Origin: Reticulitermes lucifugus
Lineage: Eukaryota; Arthropoda; Insecta; Blattodea; Rhinotermitidae
Direction: 5' to 3'
Assembly (NCBI GenBank): GCA_026260175.1
Contig: JAKCWW010007633.1
Span: forward strand, 1-28,626
DNA: 28,626 nucleotides
Both the position numbers and the translations under genes were made by a program. Positions 19,770 through 28,626 of the stretch are shown in pieces (position 1 is the stretch's first letter; every line of letters starts with the position of its first letter). Below the pieces are notes generated by a model that did no database searches, was not told the DNA's origin, and saw only the letters and a program-made list of their open reading frames with translations.

Positions 19770-21055
19770 ATATTTTAATATTTATATTTATGGACAGCAA
19801 ACTGGAAGACAAAACATTCTGACCGAATAGTAGCGGACACTTAATAAGTACTACTATAAATTTAAAGTGTGTCAGAGCACAAATGCATGTAGACCAGAAT
19901 GGGAATCACCGTCCCCTCTGTGTGATTTTCAGCACAAGATCGGATTCCATTTAGTCAGTCAGGCAAGCAGAAAGGACTGTCAGCACGGCCTACAAAGCAG
20001 CATTCTGACAATTCAAATACCACAGAGGCTAGACACAAAACAAGTTCCTTGTCTTCCTATAATCGAAAACGTTCTTTCTCTGTTCCTCCAGCAACGTTGA
20101 GTACTGAGTATTCTGACACCGCCTCTGACGTCATACGTCAATGTGCAATAAGTGCTGCTACATATTTTCGGCGTTACACACTTATGTCAGGAATGTTTAT
20201 CAAAGTTTATTTATTTTCCAGCACAGACAAGTGTGGAAAATATTAATTGGCTGACTCCGCAGAAAACTTTAAAGAAATTTCACGATAATATTTGAAATGT
20301 ATTTTTCGAAGTCACTATATCCGTAAGGTTGTTGTTCCTTCCTCAGAGCGCTACGTTTAATTATGTTTCATAAAAATTGTAAATGTGGATATCTGTGACT
20401 GACGCACTGGGGAAAGTGTGGAACGAAGCGCACGTGGTGCATGAGCTACATTAAGTTACGAAAATTATGAAATATCTTAGTCATGGCACACAATATTGAA
20501 GCCAATACCCGAAAATGGGAAACTCAGAAAAAGAAACAGGCGTGCTGAAAAAGGAAACTTGAGTTTCGTCGTAAAACGTCACGTGTTTCTAACATAAAGA
20601 TACTTCTGCTTTCAGTGAGTTATTAACACGTGCGCCGACGATAGGTGCCTTTGAATACGACCACTTCAGTACGAAGATGTGACAGCTGAATACGACGTCC
20701 CTTTTATCTTGTCCTAGAGCATGGCAGCTGTCATAAAACGTCTCGATTTCTGCAAGCTCTGTACTCCTATGTGACAAAGAGACCCTTGTTTGTGACAGGA
20801 TAAACCGGACACGTGTATTTAAAAGAATATGCGCGTTATAATTTAATTATAATACGTAAAGCGCTTTACTCATTACATGAATACCTGCCTCAATTTTCTC
20901 TCTCAGAATCTTTCTGAGCAAAAAATGTTGGATAACAGAAATATTTCTTGTAACTTACGTAAATTGCACATGTCGCATACGTTTACAATTTTTACAATTA
21001 TTTTACATGAAATGATCATTTCGAACGTCTCGTTACAATGTGTATCCTTCCTGTT
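19770..21055. other. no recognisable feature; small AT palindromes near 20836-20871
   Basis: Two neighbouring perfect palindromes occur: TTATAATT-T-AATTATAA at about 20836 and GTAAAGCGCTTTAC at about 20858. They are short and isolated, and no function is claimed. The remaining sequence has only short frames without domains. Confidence 0.45.
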
Positions 21056-21059
21056 TTCT

Positions 21060-21275
21060 ATCTGGGAGGCATGAATTTCAAACCTCGTCCTGTGCACCAG
21101 ATAGTATGACTTCTCGTGGTTCCTCTCATTACCACCATGCAGATAAAAAATATTATCTCACATTAACCAAGAACCGCTTCCAGCCACGTCCTCTCCAAAA
21201 TATCATGCGAAACTGACAATTCCTTGGCCCACATACTAAGAGCGTCGTTAAATAAACCAGCAGCAAATGAAAATA
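21060..21275 (+). mobile_element. possible decayed tRNA-derived SINE
   Basis: A weak B-box-like AATTTCAAACCTC near 21073 is followed about 160 bases later by a GCGTCGTTAAATAAAC block of the kind that often closes insect SINEs. No A box is clear and there is no other copy here. Low support. Confidence 0.3.
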
Positions 21276-21279
21276 CCTA

Positions 21280-21995
21280 CTCGTATTAACAGGCAATTCA
21301 TTTCTCTACTCTACAGGTAATAAGTGAGGCTTTTATTTCCAGCAAGATGGACATATGACAAACTCAACATCCATAAAACTTTTTCATGGATTATATTTCC
21401 TTGTTTTTCGAAATATGTGGCCTCCCCACATCACCGCAATTTTAACCTGCCTTTAAAACATGTAAATTTTAAACATATGATACGTAAAAAAAGTTTTTGA
21501 AAGTACAGTTTAAAACCAAATATATGGTGCCCAAAACTATCCGTCTGGAACATATGGTGGAGCAAAGCAGCCATGCCGTCACTCACCAAATTTTAGAAAA
21601 AATACACGAAAGTTTTTCTTTTCGCAGTTACAAAGGTCGACCACGTGTAAATATCAGTGCGCTGGACGGTTGACGATAAGGTCGAGAGGCAGCCCACAAA
21701 GATTCTGGTTACCCCCAGTTCCCTAAGGAACAGAAGACCAGAAAGCGAAAACATAGAATATAAAATTCTTTTCATACCAGTTAGCGAACCAGAGGCAACA
21801 GCAATATGGTAGAGGCCTACCTGTCCACAACGCTGTAGACACTTGCTTTGTGGAAAAATCACCGTTGCGTTGCCGTAGGAGGTCTCTAAGGTAACTGTGT
21901 TTGCACTTACCTGTAACGAGACAAAGAACTTCAATTAACAACTACAAAAGGTGAACAGTTCGTTTATGATGCGTTTAGAAACAACATGCCACGCG
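21280..21995. other. no recognisable feature
   Basis: The minus-strand open frame at 21593-21934 (113 codons) is the longest here and has no recognisable domain. A second frame overlaps it on the same strand at 21723-21941, which is more typical of chance. Confidence 0.5.
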
Positions 21996-21999
21996 GGAA

Positions 22000-22280
22000 A
22001 GTTTAGTCGGTATAGTGACTAAGCTACGGGCTGAACGACGAGGAATTGTGGTTCAGTTCCAGACAGAGGAGATTTTTCTCTTGTCAGTGGCGTCCACACC
22101 AGCTCTGGGGCCCACCACCCCTCTTATTCAATGGGTACCAGGGGCTATTTCCCAGGGGCTAAATCGTCCCGGGGGAGGGGAATTGTGAAGCCGACCTATC
22201 ACCTCCATCTAGTACCGAGATTAAAAATGAATGTGTATATACCTCCACTTCCCCATATGCTTTCATGGCGTAAGTAGGTG
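22000..22280 (+). mobile_element. tRNA-derived SINE, family C, copy 3
   Basis: The tRNA-like head reads TTTAGTCGGTATAGTGACTA with an anticodon-arm-like middle and a B-box-like GGTTCAGTTCC near 22051 (one base off consensus). The body follows with GGGTACCAGGGGCTATTTCC, a G-rich stretch, CACCTCCATCTAGTACCGAG, ATTAAAAATGAATG and the terminal CCCCATATGCTTTCATGGCG. This is the most complete of the three copies and shows that the family has a tRNA head. Confidence 0.7.
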
Positions 22281-22289
22281 CAACTTCAC

Positions 22290-22535
22290 TTGTCGAAACA
22301 GAGAAATACAGTGAGAAATTTAGTCTATTAGCAGAATTCACGTGAGATCAGGGACGTTTCTATTACATTTTGCAGAAGGGATAAATATTAATGAAAGAAT
22401 AATCTTGGAAAGAGAGAGAGAGTAAAGAAAGCTTACACAAATACACGAAGAGAAAGAAGGACGGGAAACTCATTTTGGCATACGCTTTGCAAAACAAACC
22501 AGTAATATTTACATGAAGCACATCCATCAACATGT
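22290..22535. other. no recognisable feature; short GA run
   Basis: A short GA dinucleotide run lies near 22411-22422. The minus-strand frame at 22363-22593 lacks a domain. Confidence 0.5.
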
Positions 22536-22539
22536 GCTC

Positions 22540-22660
22540 TATGACTGAGACGCTAAGCTGATCACGATCTAACCGTCTGTAAACTCGGATCAAAAGTTCG
22601 AATCCCTTTGGGCGTGGATTTTTCTAACTTGTCCTGTGTTATTATGTTCCTCCACGCATG
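22540..22660 (+). mobile_element. tRNA-related SINE-like sequence
   Basis: TGACTGAGACG near 22544 is one base from the A-box consensus, and AGTTCGAATCCC at about 22594 is a good B box. The spacing is near that of a tRNA with an extended variable arm. No body shared with the other SINE families is recognised. Confidence 0.45.
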
Positions 22661-22664
22661 CAGC

Positions 22665-24180
22665 CCAGTTATTGATCAGAAGCATCATCAGTAATAATAG
22701 GCTACAGCGGCATTCTGGAATAATCACATGACGTCAGCCAACCTAGCCTAAATAAAACCGTGCAGGTTCCTTACTTTGGCCTGAGGAACACGAAACATTT
22801 GCAAATTAAAAATTAAAACAATAAATATTACACTTAATACAAAGGATAAACACACACATGTAATGGCATTGCTTTTAGTAATGGAAACAAGGCAACTGCA
22901 CTGCAGCCCAAAACACTTTTCAGGTCACGCACCTAGGTGAACTATGTGGAAGATCACGTGTCTTGTGTAGGCACTCACACACATGCGCATAGAAGTGTTA
23001 TTAGTATATTTATCAAATGAAAGACTAAGTTTATCTACGTGTACGCCCCACCCTTGTAAGATAATTTTAATTACAGTGTAGCGTGTGGAGTGTACTGAAA
23101 CATATGGCAATGGCTTGTGTGGATTTATAACCGCACATTCTGAACCTTCCTCGAGGGAAAACGGGTTTGAGTGTATATAAAGAGATGGAGATAAAACAAG
23201 TGGTTACCACAGAAAAAAACGAATGTTTGATATTTTCGTGGGAAGAATACAATAACAAAAGATGATGTTTAGAATACCCATACTTTAATGATCCACGTAT
23301 AAGAGAATGCATGCCATTCGTATTCCTCACATGAACAAATGGAAAGAAAGGAGAAGAAGAAATTACGCCTTAAATGAATTTACGGCGATCAATAGGATCA
23401 ATAGGAAAGAAGAAAGATTAAAAATTAATTAAAAGGAAAAAGGTTGGCGCGTTATTCTTTATCCACTTACTTTCAGCCATATAGCTTACGTGTCACACGT
23501 GGCGTCTACACGTAAACAATTTTACAAAATACAATTTCAATTGATATTCTATTTACTATATTTCCAATGCAAAATCGAGCAAATTATATCAAGCACTAAG
23601 GTAATTCCATGGACAATCGGGGAACCGGTGAACATAACTGAGAATTTCGTCGAGTTCCTGACTAACATCAGTCGACTGCCAGAAGAGTCCCTTTACACGG
23701 CTTCATCTACGATACTTTCCCTTTCTATACGAAAAATGAGTCTTATATCAGAGTCCAAAACATAGCTCCTGTAGTTAGTTGAGCGTCATGAAAGAACGTA
23801 CAAAACATTCATTGTATGTGAAAGCATTTTTAGAGGAAATATCTTCCACGTTTTTCCACTTCCTGTTAATTCTTTGCGGTCTAAATTATTCTTATGAATT
23901 CCAACAGTCTGGTCCGAAGTAATTTTCTTTAAGATCCATAATCTTCAAAGTTCAAAAGCAGCCACTAGATAACAGGATCTTAGGGGAAATTAGCATAAAA
24001 CACAGTAAAATAACGTGTCGATTTCAGGTCGACACTGGACTTGTTACAACGAAAAATGCTGTTGAATTTAACTCGACATTCGACCGATAAGGCTTAAATA
24101 TATCCAAAAAACAAGCAGAAATATAAATCTTTCAATCACAATTTTATGGCATTGTAACTTTGCTTAAATACGGGTTGAGT
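22665..24180. other. no recognisable feature
   Basis: AT-rich sequence with scattered short frames (23067-23330 minus, 23490-23765 plus) lacking domains. There are no tandem or inverted repeats that I can support. Confidence 0.5.
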
Positions 24181-24183
24181 ACG

Positions 24184-24375
24184 TGTGCCACATTTCAGGT
24201 AGTTTCTGCATTCAGTTTCACCAACCATCAGCACACGACACTGTGTCACAATTCGAGTAGTTCCGGTATTCACTTTCATCACCTGTCAGCATGTGATAAT
24301 GTGTCACAATGCATATAATTACTGCATTCCATTTCACCAAGTATTAGCAGGTGATAGTCGGTCAAAATTCACACC
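24184..24375. repeat. diverged 58-bp tandem repeat, three units and a part
   Basis: Units beginning TGTG(T/C)CAC start at 24184, 24242 and 24300, and a degraded start follows at about 24358, a strict 58-bp step. Each unit contains an ACA-TT block, a GTAGTT-like block, a T-GCATTCA/C-TTTCACC block and a CAGCA(C/T)-GTGA(T)A block. The units differ at many positions, so this array is much older than the 55-bp and 23-bp ones. The exact period with no length change despite base divergence is notable. Confidence 0.75.
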
Positions 24376-24379
24376 AACT

Positions 24380-25770
24380 TTGTGTTAAAACGGTTAGTGT
24401 CCTTAATGACAGCAGAGGAACAGTAAACTTGAAAGCATAAAACTTCGAGGAGAATATGATCCAGACCACTGATTAGGTGGAAGGTTATATGTCTGACAAA
24501 CTTAGGATTATACTTTACAAAAGAATACTTGAGTAATAACTGTTACAACTGCATTAATCAAATTTGAAGTACCTCTGTAACACAGACGGGAGAGCATTTA
24601 TTAATTCCAACTCATATTATATTATACAGAAGAAATGCGATCGTCCTTAAAAGGGCTTACATTACGTCGTGGAATTCTGCGTTATGACACCGTTTGTACT
24701 GCAGGTGGTTACCAACTTCCGGAGGAATCCGATACTTCCATTTTCGGGACAGCAAAACCATCACGTTTAATGAGTAATGATAAATATACATTTAATATCT
24801 GGACCTGGTCAGAAATACTGCGCACTGAGAATTGACCTAGTAAAATACATGTTTCTAACTGTGCTTCACTTCACTGCAAAGAATTAACACAAACAGCTGA
24901 AATAAAGACCATACTGTGTACGATAAATGTGACAGTAATTGTGCTTTCGTCTTTCACGAGCATTCGACTTCTGTTATTATCTTGAGGAATTGAGCATCTC
25001 CTAAGACGAGCTACTTGAATGAGCTACAAGTTAGTAACGTAATTATAGAAAGATAAACACGTGTCTCATTTGTCATTTTGACACAAATGGTCATGAAATC
25101 TACATGATGACAGTTAAACCTTCTCCTAGTAAAGTGTCAGAAATATTTTCTCCTCTTTCTGGTTTCCTGCAATTTCCTAACTACTTATTAATTTTGTTGC
25201 CTGAATAGCAAACGAGCGCATTCAACGTCTCTTCTCGTCACATTAATACACATTACAGATGTGTTACACAGACATAAAGCTAGATGTAAGTACAGATAAT
25301 TGACTTATGGATGACACTAATTGGATTTTACGAGCGAGCGTGTGGTGAAAGCAGCTGAGAAAGCTGTACTTCTGCTCTTATACCACCAAATTTTAAGTCA
25401 ACAAAACATCGTAAGTAGATGCAGCAGTGATTAATATCGAATACAGTGCAGGTAAGGGCACTCGATCATCATCACGTCTGGAACGTATCAGAAATTCACT
25501 CGTACTAGGTGCGTAGGAAAGTTTGGTCGAGATACGGCTGCTGTAAGCATTGTGCAATTCACTTGCCACATTCGATGAAAAAAAAACCCTACCTAAAATT
25601 TTCACCTTCTCACAAACCTATTTATTATTGTGGATAGAATACAAACACATTGTAGCTTGTAAGCAGTATTCAATGGAAAAGAATAACCTTCTTACTGCGA
25701 AGTTTGAGGTGAAAGTGACTGAATCAGGAGTGATTTTTAACGTTGCAACTTTCAGAACCGAAGAAGAAAT
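24380..25770. other. no recognisable feature
   Basis: Open frames at 24635-24835 (plus), 25393-25605 (minus) and 25550-25825 (plus) show no domain. The last ends in a glutamine run encoded by the CAA/CAG tract, which gives it a false protein-like appearance. Confidence 0.45.
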
Positions 25771-25780
25771 GCAACAAAAG

Positions 25781-25819
25781 CAACAACAACAACAACAACA
25801 ACAACAGCAGCAGCAGCAG
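25781..25819 (+). repeat. CAA/CAG trinucleotide microsatellite
   Basis: A run of CAA units (to about 25806) passes into about five CAG units. In one plus-strand frame it would encode polyglutamine at the end of a 91-codon open frame that has no other gene-like feature. I regard it as a noncoding microsatellite. Confidence 0.9.
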
Positions 25820-26011
25820 TACTAATAGTAGCATCAGTAATAGCAATAGTATTAGTCAGTAGCATAAAAGAAGAATAAAAAGAAGAAGAAAAGCAAACAA
25901 GTACGTAAGAATAGAGAACTTTAAGAACAATATAAAGACGTGTCACTAATTTAACTTGGGTTTAGAAATAGCTAGGATCTTTCAAGCATAAGGACATCTT
26001 AACAAAGTGTG

Positions 26012-26158
26012 ATAATAAATTAAAATTTTCAGACCAACTGATGCACCATTAAAACCACTTTCTATTGTAGCTTTATTAGAATTGTTAAACTTATACCCCT
26101 ACAATAAAAAAGTGGCTTTAATGGTGCATCAGTTGGTCTGAAAAATTTAATTTAATAT
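26012..26158. mobile_element. short foldback (hairpin) element
   Basis: Inverted arms of about 60 bases lie at 26012-26070 and 26099-26158 around a loop of 28 bases. The core CAGACCAACTGATGCACCAT is identical in both arms, and the arms as a whole differ at only a few positions. There is no hammerhead core, polymerase III box or coding sequence. It may be a small hairpin MITE. No target-site duplication is clear. Confidence 0.65.
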
Positions 26159-26159
26159 G

Positions 26160-27185
26160 ACGAAGATGCATGGTGTCAACAATGTGAAAGTGTGATAAGT
26201 TTATACAATTTCCTGTAGAAGACTTTTCCTCATTTGCAACATTTCAAATCTCTTGCTCTCTGTGACTTACCGCACTTATATGAGCAATAACAGTCACGTA
26301 CTTGCCACAAATCTAATAACGTGACAACAAAACCGTGACAATATAAAATAATGATAAAAGTATACACGTCGGAGTACTCCACTTTCGAAATAAAATAAAA
26401 TCCGTTCTAGAATAATTCAAATGCAGAAGAAATAACCTTACAAATATAAACGTTAATTATAATGGCCAGGGTTACAAAATACAAAGAAAACTTAACACAC
26501 CTACATATAGACTTTTAAGTCTGCGGTATGACAAAGTAGCACATACACTTGTGCCGTAACAAAATAATCCTAATTACGTATAAAGCAAAAATGAAGAAAT
26601 TAATTCCCATTTAATATACGAATGCTTCCATTGGTCTCTTCATGTTATCCATAATTTCATACACATTTCAAAACATATGAGCTGTTTTAAAAGTATTGTC
26701 GTTATTGATCTAGCTGTACCTAAATGACCCTTCCGTAAAAGCGGGACACACAACAGTCTGTGGCTTCATAGAGTGGCTCCAAGCAGTTGGACGTCGTGGT
26801 ACATTGCATTACGAGGTGAAATATCAAACTTGTTGTGCCATCACTGGAAATAGGAACAAAATGACAAGCGGAACATATGGTCATATTTTAATAAGCAACA
26901 GATCGAACTCGTAGATTTTATTTTAAAGACTGACAGTAAAGTACAGAACTGCGATAATTATACCCAATCAGTTAATGTTTTTTTCCGTGCTCTCTAAAAA
27001 TACCGCGATCTTTAGGCGCGGGCGCAAAATTACGAAAAGCAACTATACGCTTCGTAATGTCTATACAGGTTGAACATAAAGTCCTTGTGCAAGTTTACAC
27101 GTAACTTTTAATGCACAGATGACAGAAGCACACGGTAAACGCCATATAAAAGCTTAGTTATTAGATTTTAAGGCATTACAGTTCA
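26160..27185. other. no recognisable feature
   Basis: AT-rich spacer between two foldback elements. No frame or repeat that I can support. Confidence 0.55.
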
Positions 27186-27246
27186 AATGTTTATATTTAA
27201 AGTCCGACAAATGTATAATTCAATCACATTAATTGTGCACGTTCAC

Positions 27247-27293
27247 TGTCCTACATGTTTCGAACCCTTAATTTGGGTTCATCTTCAGGGACA
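27247..27293 (-). ncRNA. type I hammerhead ribozyme motif, left arm
   Basis: Minus strand, 5' to 3'. Stem I 3' strand UGUCC (27293-27289); core CUGAAGA (27288-27282); unpaired U (27281); stem II GAACCC / GGGUUC, six perfect pairs around a 7-base loop (27280-27262); GAAA (27261-27258); self-complementary stem III ACATGT (27258-27253); A at the cleavage site (27252); stem I 5' strand GGACA (27251-27247), five perfect pairs. Against the motif at 4873 all three helices have changed sequence and still pair, which is strong comparative evidence. N7 is A here and U there, a position known to tolerate any base. Confidence 0.75.
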
Positions 27294-27605
27294 CATTATC
27301 TAAAATCGCACACTAGTTACACGAACTGGTACAATTGTTTACATGAATTCTTTACAATTGTTCACATACACTGTTTAAAACAAATAAAAGTAAAAAATTG
27401 TGGTTGTTGGTTGTTTCAGTCTTACATTGGTTCAAAATTGTATAAAAGTTCAACTTTTATACAATTTTTAACCAATATAAGACTGAAACAACCAACAACC
27501 ACAATTTTTTAATTTTATTTGTTTTAAACAGTGTATGTGAACAATTGTAAAGAATTCATGTAAATAATTGTGCCAGTTGGTGTAACTAGTGTGCGATTTT
27601 AGATG

Positions 27606-27652
27606 TGTCCCTGAAGATAAACCCAAATTAAGGGTTCGAAACATGTAGGATG
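27606..27652 (+). ncRNA. type I hammerhead ribozyme motif, right arm
   Basis: Plus strand: UGUCC (27606-27610), CUGAAGA (27611-27617), unpaired U, stem II AAACCC / GGGUUC with one A-C mismatch (27619-27637), GAAA (27638-27641), ACATGT (27641-27646), A (27647), GGAUG (27648-27652). Stem I is kept through two G-U wobble pairs even though the sequence differs from the left arm. The complete core is intact. It is slightly weaker than the left-arm copy because of the stem II mismatch. Confidence 0.7.
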
Positions 27653-27788
27653 GTGAAAGTGCACAATTAATGTGATTGATTTGTACATTTGTCGGACTTT
27701 AAATATAAAGTTAAAATGTAAGGAATGAATAATATTACACTTCAAATGGTTAACACTCAAAATAACCGTCATAATTTAGGACACAACT

Positions 27789-28623
27789 TTAAAATCGATA
27801 TTCCAATGGAGACATATCAGGCGAAGGAGGTGGCCAAGCAATTGGTCCTGCTCTACCGATCCACGTGTCTGGGATGACGTCATTCAATAACCGTTGCAAA
27901 TTCGAAGCGCAGTAGCAGGGTGCAACGTCTTGTTGAAGGTAGGTTCTATCTAAGACATTTAACTGTCGTAGTTGAGGGATGAGGACATTTTACAAAATTA
28001 CACGATAATATTTACCATCGACTGTAGCTTCGTTAAAAAAGAAAGGGCAGATAATGTATGACTTCCTGTAGGCACACCACTCATTTAATTTTGGGGAGTC
28101 TCTGCCATGTTGCCAGACATCTTGAGGTTTCTCCCTTCCCCACACGCTGCCGTTGACTTTACCACTGATGTGGAAATTTGCCTCATCTGAAAACGTCAAC
28201 TCTTCAAGAAACTCATGGGACTCAGTAATTTTCGATCTAATCTGTTGACAGAAATCCAATCTCGCACGGTAGTCTTCTTCCTGTAACATCTGAGTCACCT
28301 GAATCTTGTAAGCGTGTTTGTGCAATTTCATTTTAGAATTTTGTACACTGATGCTTGCAATACACTCCGCACCGATTTTTGTGGGTTCCTTTCAAATGCT
28401 TCCTGGCTTGCAGTCACAGTTTCCTCTCTTATTCGAGGCCTCTCGGTTCGTGGTTTGTCATTCAAGCATCCAGTTCTTTTAAAACGTTCCATCCAAATGT
28501 TCATTGAGTTCCTATGTGGTGCACTTTCCTGTAATGAACATTGGCTCTCCTTTTCACAGCGTTTGCGGACTTCAATTCCGCAAGCCATAACACACAGTTA
28601 AGCTTTTCTTCTACTGTCGCCAT
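27789..28623 (-). pseudogene. broken Tc1/mariner-superfamily DDE transposase
   Basis: Minus strand, starting at the ATG at 28623-28621 (M-A-T-V-E-E-K-L) and running through three frames. An N-terminal helix-turn-helix region has a frameshift near 28530, then W-M-E-R-F-K-R-T-G-C-L and E-R-N-P-Q-K-S-V-R. A second frameshift lies near 28335. The catalytic part holds the first aspartate in S-D-E-A (about 28187-28185), then an in-frame TAA at 27992-27990, the second aspartate in L-Q-Q-D (about 27929-27927), and a S-P-D-M-S-P-L-E block whose E (about 27803-27801) is the likely third acidic residue, 41 residues between. A stop at 27791-27789 ends it, and the usual C-terminal tail is absent. The enzyme would have cut and joined transposon ends in the nucleus; this copy cannot. 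The terminal repeats are not seen: one is lost and the other lies outside the window. Confidence 0.85.
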
Positions 28624-28626
28624 TTT

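Larger units (their letters stand above)
27190..27709. mobile_element. near-perfect 520-bp palindrome with a hammerhead motif in each arm
   Basis: The left arm 27190-27450 and right arm 27452-27709 are inverted copies around a one-base centre (27451). Comparing them by eye gives 12 substitutions and one 3-base indel over about 260 bases, roughly 95% identity. Each arm carries a hammerhead motif, on the minus strand in the left arm and on the plus strand in the right. Transcription of either strand would therefore produce one ribozyme-sense copy. The open frame at 27255-27512 crosses the centre and is not a gene. The structure suggests a non-autonomous derivative of a Penelope-like element, whose terminal repeats are known to carry hammerheads and to be rearranged in inverted order. 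No reverse transcriptase is nearby. A decayed extension may reach about 20 bases beyond each end. Confidence 0.85.

Noticed and set aside
22789..22806. CCTGAGGA followed by ACACGAAACATTTG, a hammerhead-like core on the plus strand
   Set aside because: Only four bases separate the two core halves, so stem II cannot form.
25550..25825. A 91-codon open frame ending in polyglutamine
   Set aside because: The glutamines come from a CAA/CAG microsatellite; the rest shows no domain or coding signature.

Overview
The window looks like non-genic (intergenic or intronic) DNA from an insect. I found no convincing host exon, tRNA, rRNA or protein gene on either strand. It is AT-rich and packed with old transposable-element debris: tRNA-derived SINEs, 5'-truncated non-LTR retrotransposons with simple-repeat tails, Tc1/mariner-like relics, minisatellites and foldback elements. 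The SINE and LINE types, and the recurrent hammerhead-like motifs, resemble repeats I associate with polyneopteran insects, most likely a cockroach or termite. That assignment is inference from repeat style, not from a host gene.

Layout. 1-900: ends of two non-LTR elements (minus) and a tRNA SINE. 1.5-3.9 kb: LINE fragment with a GAAT-type tail plus three tRNA-related pieces. 4.8-5.95 kb: two foldback elements, one carrying a hammerhead ribozyme motif and one built on a SINE. 6.7-7.3 kb: 3' end of a LINE reverse transcriptase. 7.3-12.6 kb: mostly unrecognised, with two decayed hammerhead-like motifs. 12.6-13.6 kb: a 55-bp minisatellite with an assembly gap, then a long CATA microsatellite. 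14-17.6 kb: second SINE copy, an internally deleted Tc1/mariner-like element with inverted repeats, a decayed tandem repeat split by a SINE, and another hammerhead-like motif. 19-19.8 kb: a 23-bp minisatellite and a LINE fragment. 21-25.8 kb: SINE pieces, a diverged 58-bp tandem repeat and a CAA/CAG tract. 26-28.6 kb: a small hairpin element, a near-perfect 520-bp palindrome with a hammerhead motif in each arm, and a broken DDE transposase that runs to the window edge.

The most interesting signal is a set of type I hammerhead ribozyme motifs. Two unrelated loci (4873-4924 and the 27190-27709 palindrome) preserve the catalytic core while all three helices change sequence and keep pairing. Three further motifs (about 9.15, 10.88 and 17.54 kb) look like decayed relatives. 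Known biology links such motifs to Penelope-like retroelements and their small non-autonomous derivatives. Here they sit in foldback DNA with no reverse transcriptase nearby. Two of the foldbacks have lost part of one arm between short direct repeats, as expected if long palindromes are trimmed by slippage during replication.

There is no operon-like or pathway organisation. The genes present are all broken mobile-element genes.
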